This document shows positions 59,741 through 64,000 of a DNA stretch of 64,000 nt, piece by piece. Position 1 is the first letter of the stretch, and the number at the start of each line of letters is the position of its first letter. The translations under genes and the position numbers were made by a program. The notes under the pieces are model-generated. The model ran no database searches, was not told the origin of the DNA, and saw nothing but the letters and a program-made list of their open reading frames with translations. Origin of the DNA: CBDFKS01 sp965248905 (GTDB lineage: Bacteria; Chloroflexota; Dehalococcoidia; Lucifugimonadales; JAGWBF01); assembly GCA_965248905.1 (NCBI GenBank), contig CBDFKS010000007.1, forward strand, positions 1,798,001-1,862,000. Direction: 5' to 3'.

Positions 59741-60628
59741 CTACAGGTTCCCACGAGAGGCGAGCAGTTGCGCCTCTGGCAAGGATGAGACCCCTATGCC
59801 AACCATTGGCTCTCCCAGGTCCCGGGAAACCTCTGCGACAATCTTGGCGTCATTGTAGTGCGTAACGGCTTCCACAACCGCCTTGGCGCGTTTGGCAGGA
59901 TCGCTTGACTTGAATATGCCCGAGCCCACAAAAACCCCGTCGGCTCCGAGCTGCATCATCAACGCAGCGTCGGCCGGCGTGGCGACACCACCTGCCGCGA
60001 AGTTCACTACTGGAAGTCTACCAAGGCTGCGAGTTTCCACGAGCAAGTCTATGTCCACTCCAAGTTCCTTGGCCGCTGTGGGCATCTCATCCTCGGACAA
60101 CGTCTGTAATCGCCGAATTTCGCCCATAACAGACCGCATATGTCGCACGGCCTCTACCACGTCTCCGGTGCCCGCTTCACCCTTGGTTCGGATCATGGCG
60201 GCTCCCTCGGAAACGCGTCTCAGGGCTTCCCCCAGGTTACGGCAGCCACACACGAAGGGCACCTTGAAGTTGCGCTTCCAGACATGGTTATCTTCGTCGG
60301 CGGGGGTAAGTACTTCTGACTCGTCGACGTAATCTACCCCCAAGGCCTCCAGTACCTGGGCTTCCACAAAATGCCCGATGCGGCATTTGGCCATCACAGG
60401 TATGCTGACCGCGTCCATGATCTCCAGAATCTTGGTTGGGTCTGCCATGCGGGCCACCCCTCCGGCAGCCCGTATGTCAGCGGGCACTCGCTCCAGGGCC
60501 ATAACGGATACGGCGCCTGCCTCATCGGCTATCCGCGCCTGCTCCGCGTTGACTACGTCCATAATGACGCCGCCCTTGAGCATTTGGGCCAGGCCCGCCT
60601 TGACTCTCCAGGTACCTGTGTCTGCCAT
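59741..60628 (-). CDS. pdxS: Pyridoxal 5'-phosphate synthase subunit PdxS
   Basis: 295 residues, the standard length. Highly conserved stretches: GLAQMLKGGVIMDVVNAEQA, VPADIRAAGGVARMADP, MAKCRIGHFVEAQVLEALG, DYVDESEVLTPAD, PFVCGCRNLGEALRRVSEGA and VNFAAGGVATPADAALMMQL. It makes PLP from ribose 5-phosphate, glyceraldehyde 3-phosphate and ammonia in a 12+12 complex with PdxT. Confidence 0.98.
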   Translation of the reverse strand: MADTGTWRVKAGLAQMLKGGVIMDVVNAEQARIADEAGAVSVMALERVPADIRAAGGVARMADPTKILEIMDAVSIPVMAKCRIGHFVEAQVLEALGVDYVDESEVLTPADEDNHVWKRNFKVPFVCGCRNLGEALRRVSEGAAMIRTKGEAGTGDVVEAVRHMRSVMGEIRRLQTLSEDEMPTAAKELGVDIDLLVETRSLGRLPVVNFAAGGVATPADAALMMQLGADGVFVGSGIFKSSDPAKRAKAVVEAVTHYNDAKIVAEVSRDLGEPMVGIGVSSLPEAQLLASRGNL

Positions 60629-60772
60629 GCTGATGCCTCCAAAGGAATTAAGAGATCGTAGGTTGCTATTTACCGACCATTATACGATGGCCCGTGCGGT
60701 TTATCAATCGGAGCCATTTCTCCTCTAAGAAGAAATGGGGAGCGCTCCACTCCCCATTTCGTATCTGAGTTC

Positions 60773-60817
60773 TGGCAGGAGCGGGAGGATTCGAACCCCC
60801 GACCACTGGTTTTGGAG
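60773..60817 (-). tRNA. tRNA-Trp 3' half (attachment-site remnant)
   Basis: On the minus strand this reads CTCCAAAACCAG (anticodon loop with CCA and 3' anticodon stem), then the T-arm GGGGGTTCGAATCCTCC, acceptor CGCTCCT and GCCA. The expected 5' partner of the stem (CTGGT) is absent: the next bases are TTACA, and no matching acceptor strand AGGAGCG is found upstream. It is therefore only the 3' half, the classic integration boundary. The adjacent bases GTAGTTGATGGGATAGAACA faintly resemble a D-arm but the spacing is wrong. Whether any intact tRNA-Trp exists elsewhere is unknown. Confidence 0.6.
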
Positions 60818-60944
60818 TGTAATGCCACACGTGTTGTTCTATCCCATCAACTACAGTTTTAGAACATCGCATCCGCCAGCAACCGCATTTTTTATATCTA
60901 ATGTGCCACAGTGTCCTGAACCATGTTAACCAGTGCGTTAGCAA

Positions 60945-61319
60945 AATGTTAGCGAAAACATCTTACTTGGCATAGATACGAACACCGACACGGTATGGTG
61001 AACACAAACAACAAACTAAGGTAATAGTTGAGTTTACGTCAATAGGTGGGTAAAAGAGTCGGAGCGGCGACCTCTTAGAGGAGTCAGCTCGATTACCCAT
61101 CCGTGGAGATGGCCGTCTCCAGCACGTGTCGGACTATTACCTCATAGCACTGCCTCCAATGCCTTGTTAGACGTAGACGTACCGCGCTACGGGCTATCAC
61201 GCTAAGGGCTGGTCTCCTGTCCCCGGGCACGGTACCCGCAGCTTTGGCCCGCCCCAGTACCCAACAGCTGCAATCGCGGTCGACTTCGATGGCTTTGTCT
61301 CCGGGAGGGTGAGTGGTCA
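60945..61319. other. 375-bp island spacer without recognised genes
   Basis: Next to the tRNA half. GTTAGCAAAATGTTAGCG-type short direct repeats near 60938-60955 lie close to the attachment point. No gene is seen. Confidence 0.4.
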
Positions 61320-61700
61320 GTGAGCCGAATCATGGCCTGCCTCCAAGACTGGAAGGTCCAATTCTACAGCTATAACGAGCCCTTCCTGGACACCACAGGG
61401 CCTTTTGCTGGGTTCTTGATACCCCTCTTTGCCTGGCTTGCTCACCAGGAGAGCATCCGCAAGGGTAAGGCAGTGACCCTGAGAATGGAGAAGGCAAAAG
61501 CGAGGGGTAAGCATGTGGGGAGACCTGTAGTAGTGGATAAGGTGGATGCAGATTTGGTGGTGCGGCTTAGGACTCAAGGTTACAGTTGGAGAGAAATAAC
61601 GGAGGCGCATCCACGGGTCAAATCCGCGAGTGGCCGCCAGGTAAGTCCAATCGTTGGGTCGATTCGCAGGGCGTTTTCGGCGACATGCCAATCGGAGTAA
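61320..61700 (+). CDS. Truncated serine recombinase/resolvase
   Basis: 126 residues from GTG. The part FYSYNEPFLDTTGPFAGFLI, then LAHQESIRKGKAVTLRMEKA and RGKHVGRPVV, is the C-terminal half of the catalytic domain plus the E-helix and start of the DNA-binding domain of a Pin/resolvase-type recombinase. The N-terminal region with the catalytic Ser is missing (intact enzymes start about 60-90 residues earlier). A helix-turn-helix-like GYSWREITEAH follows. Likely a remnant of the island's mobility machinery and probably inactive. Confidence 0.75.
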   Translation: MSRIMACLQDWKVQFYSYNEPFLDTTGPFAGFLIPLFAWLAHQESIRKGKAVTLRMEKAKARGKHVGRPVVVDKVDADLVVRLRTQGYSWREITEAHPRVKSASGRQVSPIVGSIRRAFSATCQSE

Positions 61701-61864
61701 TCTTCTTTTCGATCGATGCACGATTATCTGATACCTTCCGATTATGTCTAATCGGAAAGTTAACAGTCCGGTCACTGGGTCGTGGTACCTCAATATCAAA
61801 TGATCGCAAGCGGTCGGCTCCAAATGTCCAGAATTGATAGTGTGTCCTTTTCAAAGCAAGACTG

Positions 61865-62506
61865 CTAATTTGCACCAATTGTTTCCTGCTCTTTTGCAAT
61901 ACTTTCCTGGTAGTTAATCCATTCATAGACTACACGAAGATAGTCCTGAAAAGTGAACTCTGAGTCGACCAAGCTAAGCCCATCACAGATCTTAGGCAGG
62001 AAAACTTGAAACTCTTCGTATTCTTGCCAGATTAGGCTTCCACTTGGTATCGCAGTCCGAATTGTATTCAGCCAATCTCTTACTTTGATCACAGCAGTGC
62101 GGACATCACCGTCGTGGGAGGTCACGTCTTGCCCCGCAATGTCCGAAATAAATTGCTGGTAGCGGTGTCGGTCTACATCAAAGATCAGACACTTCTTTTG
62201 TTTTTGTTCTTTAGTTCCGTATTGCTTTGCGCCCAAGAATAAGCCAAGTTCCAATGGCATGTTGAATCTCGGGAGTCCAGCTTCGTTAGAGTCAGTCCGT
62301 GAGATATCGTGGATTCCGAGCCTACACTCCCGTATGATCTTCTCGATTTTTCCTAGACGGCTTTCGCTGGCATCATCAACTTCTTTCGCGCAACGAGGAA
62401 GGAAATCGCACTTATAAATGGCAAATACAATCGCATCGAACATGGGTTTATATGCATCGTCGAATGGGCAATTGATGAAGATGCTGTCAGTTGCTTTAGC
62501 GACCAT
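61865..62506 (-). CDS. Island-encoded protein with FINCPFD start, function unknown
   Basis: 213 residues. The N-terminal motif SIFINCPFDDAYKPMFDAIV, the CDFLPRCAKEVDDASESRLG segment, CRLGIHDISRTDSNEAGLPR and FNMPLELGLFLGAK form a conserved Rossmann-like pattern, reminiscent of TIR or nucleoside 2-deoxyribosyltransferase folds in which Asp, Ser and Glu line a nucleotide pocket. The C-terminal half (YQQFISDIAGQDVTSHDGDV, then RDWLNTIR) is helical. Proteins of this type are commonly seen in mobile islands, so a nucleotide-sensing or defence role is possible but not shown. A tiny basic gene lies upstream on the same strand. Confidence 0.6.
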   Translation of the reverse strand: MVAKATDSIFINCPFDDAYKPMFDAIVFAIYKCDFLPRCAKEVDDASESRLGKIEKIIRECRLGIHDISRTDSNEAGLPRFNMPLELGLFLGAKQYGTKEQKQKKCLIFDVDRHRYQQFISDIAGQDVTSHDGDVRTAVIKVRDWLNTIRTAIPSGSLIWQEYEEFQVFLPKICDGLSLVDSEFTFQDYLRVVYEWINYQESIAKEQETIGAN

Positions 62507-62536
62507 AGGAAGTACCGATCCCCTAGGAGGCGACGA

Positions 62537-62644
62537 TCAACGACGCTTCTTCGGTGACACCTTTTTCACCACTCGTCTCACCTTTTTTGCCGGCACGGTG
62601 CCTGAGCGTTTTTTCGGTGGGGGTCTTGTTCGCTTTGTGGCCAT
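62537..62644 (-). CDS. Very basic microprotein, 35 aa
   Basis: ATG 62644 with GGAG nine bases upstream; an in-frame ATG at 62659 is an alternative. The product is MATKRTRPPPKKRSGTVPAK followed by KVRRVVKKVSPKKRR, almost half Lys/Arg. Its stop is 31 bases before the start of the FINCPFD protein on the same strand, so they could be coexpressed. Nucleic-acid binding would fit the composition. May be spurious. Confidence 0.35.
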   Translation of the reverse strand: MATKRTRPPPKKRSGTVPAKKVRRVVKKVSPKKRR

Positions 62645-62886
62645 GTCCGGGGTCTCCATAGGAGCATTCGATTGCTGTATTGTATCAGTTCCTAGGAGGA
62701 CGGTCAGCAAAACTCCCTTCGCTTTCTACGAAGACAATTTACAGTTCCAGCCATTCGGCGAATTCACAATACATATGGTATGCTTAGGCCTATCTTATAG
62801 CATTCAGCTTGGGAGACCTCCGCCTGTAGACAGGCCGGTGATACGATCAATGTGCTGTCAGATTGAAAAAGAAGGCGGTGCTTGGC

Positions 62887-63585
62887 ATGATGAAAAAGGC
62901 AAATGTTTCTGTGGTGATTCCGACCTTCAACCGAAAGCGGGCCCTTTTACGCAATCTAGCACATCAGCCTACTGACGTAGAGGTGATAGTTGTAGACGAT
63001 GGGTCCACGGATGGAACTGAGGAAGTTATTGCCCGGGTGAGCCACCCACGCCTTGTCTATATTAGGCAACCCCAAGCAGGCCCAGCTTCAGCACGCAATA
63101 GAGGCGTCGAAGTCGCCTCAGGAGATTATGTAGTTTTTACGGATGACGATTGCGTTCCGGTGGAGCCTTGGCCTTGGCCGCTAGTGAGGAGACTAGAGCA
63201 AGAAGATGGCCTCGTTGCAGGGGTAGGAGGTCAGGTCCGCCCGCTCCACTCCGGGATGTTCTCTCGGTACTATACTTTTCACCGAATCCTTGAGCCTCCT
63301 TCTTCTTGCTCGTATTTGGTCACTGCCAATTGTGCATATCGAAAAAGGGTGCTCTTTGAAGTCGGCGGGTTTGATTCTCAAATCAAATCCGCGGGTGGAG
63401 AGGATTCAGGTCTATCCATAAATGTCCGAACTAGAGGGTATCGATTCATGTTTGAACCCCGCGCGACCGTTCTTCACGAGTACCGAGAAAGTTTCAGATA
63501 CTTCTTACATACCTTTTACCGGTACGGGAAAGGATGTGGCTATGTCATGGGCAAACGAGTTGTTGCCATCGCGAATATCGCCTAG
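62887..63585 (+). CDS. Family 2 glycosyltransferase, frameshifted near the 3' end
   Basis: Start chosen at ATG 62887 after AAGGCGG; an upstream TTG is less likely. GT-A fold motifs: VSVVIPTFNRKRALLRNL, EVIVVDDGSTDGTEEVI, GPASARNRGVEVASGDYVVF, TDDDCVPV (DxD) and GGEDSGLSINVRTRGYRFMF. It would transfer a sugar from a nucleotide donor during surface polysaccharide or glycan synthesis. The frame stops at TAG 63583, while ADLTSDWKGYVEARLPLKER and RCSYNAGWQAGIREARNRDI follow in the +1 frame up to 63748, a plausible C-terminus. A one-base shift near 63575-63590 would join them. Either a real lesion or a sequence error. Confidence 0.75.
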   Translation: MMKKANVSVVIPTFNRKRALLRNLAHQPTDVEVIVVDDGSTDGTEEVIARVSHPRLVYIRQPQAGPASARNRGVEVASGDYVVFTDDDCVPVEPWPWPLVRRLEQEDGLVAGVGGQVRPLHSGMFSRYYTFHRILEPPSSCSYLVTANCAYRKRVLFEVGGFDSQIKSAGGEDSGLSINVRTRGYRFMFEPRATVLHEYRESFRYFLHTFYRYGKGCGYVMGKRVVAIANIA

Positions 63586-63748
63586 GACCATCTGGGCAGA
63601 CCTTACTTCTGACTGGAAAGGGTACGTAGAGGCCCGATTACCGCTTAAGGAGAGGCTGATTTTCGCCGCTCTACGCGTTCTACAGAGGTGTTCTTACAAC
63701 GCAGGATGGCAGGCTGGCATTCGGGAGGCGAGAAACCGGGATATCTGA

Positions 63749-64000
63749 GGGTGTCTCAGAACCTTGCAAACTAGGAACTGGGGGCCAACTTGATCCATCG
63801 TTCGAAAGGTCAAGATGTGTTGGTCTGACGCAGTTCCAACGGAATGATTCCGCCGCAATCGGCCCGTTGCACTCAGTCGGGAGTTGGCAGACCAACGATA
63901 AGAAGGCCCTTCAAGTTATTTTGTTCCAGAACAGGTTTTGATAGGCGGATCAGCGGCCCGCTCGGCTTCAGTTCCCCTGACAATGAGACCTTTCAGGTGA
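63749..64000. other. Terminal 252 bp without recognised features
   Basis: After the glycosyltransferase remnant. No convincing gene, RNA or repeat is seen before the window ends. Confidence 0.4.

Noticed and set aside
60820..60870. Complete tRNA-Trp or intron-containing tRNA-Trp
   Set aside because: A D-arm-like string exists, but neither the anticodon stem nor the acceptor stem can be completed.
1..64000. CRISPR array, prophage structural genes, biosynthetic gene cluster
   Set aside because: No regularly spaced repeats, capsid/tail genes, or NRPS/PKS genes were seen.

Overview
The window looks like a chromosomal segment of an uncultivated member of the Chloroflexota, most likely Dehalococcoidia or the SAR202 group. 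This is inference, from gene content: a corrinoid/Fe-S reductive-dehalogenase-like protein without a Tat signal, an unlinked 5S rRNA gene, an Rv2578c-type radical SAM protein, a DRG-like GTPase, many Pro/Thr-rich and PKD-rich secreted proteins, frequent GTG/TTG starts and abundant short dispersed repeats. No 16S or 23S rRNA gene is present to settle it.

Layout. 0-8 kb: the end of an NHL-repeat protein, then a minus-strand cluster (DUF4331 protein, TPR protein, NicO-type nickel/cobalt permease) facing an ECF sigma/anti-sigma pair. Two nearly identical 155-bp MITE-like elements in inverted orientation bracket this block. 7.8-12.5 kb: amidohydrolase, serine beta-lactamase-like hydrolase, tRNA-Ser, alpha/beta hydrolase, a partial copy of a tRNA 3' end, and an EthD-like protein. 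12.6-29.5 kb: large secreted proteins, comprising two beta-helix proteins (one joined to a metzincin protease), a MoaD-MoaE fusion, and three giant cohesin/dockerin/PKD proteins. Several of these reading frames are interrupted by small indels. 29.6-31.3 kb: a decayed IS1182-like element inserted in a REP-type repeat. 31.3-43.9 kb: 5S rRNA, clpC, radA, two proteins of unknown function, the dehalogenase-like protein, a 6-oxocamphor-hydrolase-like crotonase, an MFS transporter, and a secreted protein sharing its C-terminal module with the beta-helix proteins. 44-60.7 kb: mostly housekeeping genes. These are a DUF2851 protein, an operon of P1 peptidase, DUF2520 protein, panB and panC, a small HTH protein, a DRG-like GTPase, a gluzincin-like protease with a cohesin-like tail, an SMP-30 lactonase, rpsP-khpA-rimM, a SelW-like selenoprotein, tmk, an R3H/AAA ATPase and pdxS-pdxT. 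60.8-64 kb: an island boundary at the 3' half of a tRNA-Trp gene, followed by a truncated serine recombinase, a protein with a conserved FINCPFD start that resembles island-encoded nucleotide-binding proteins, a tiny basic protein and a frameshifted glycosyltransferase.

The strongest single observation is the selenoprotein at 56142-56444. An in-frame TGA forms a Cys-x-x-Sec motif in a SelW/Rdx-type protein, with a small stem-loop just downstream. The most extensive system is the non-cellulosomal cohesin/dockerin/PKD set at 19.8-29.5 kb, with a further cohesin-like domain on the protease at 51-53.7 kb. The most novel domain is a C-terminal module of about 120 residues carried by three secreted proteins with unrelated N-termini.
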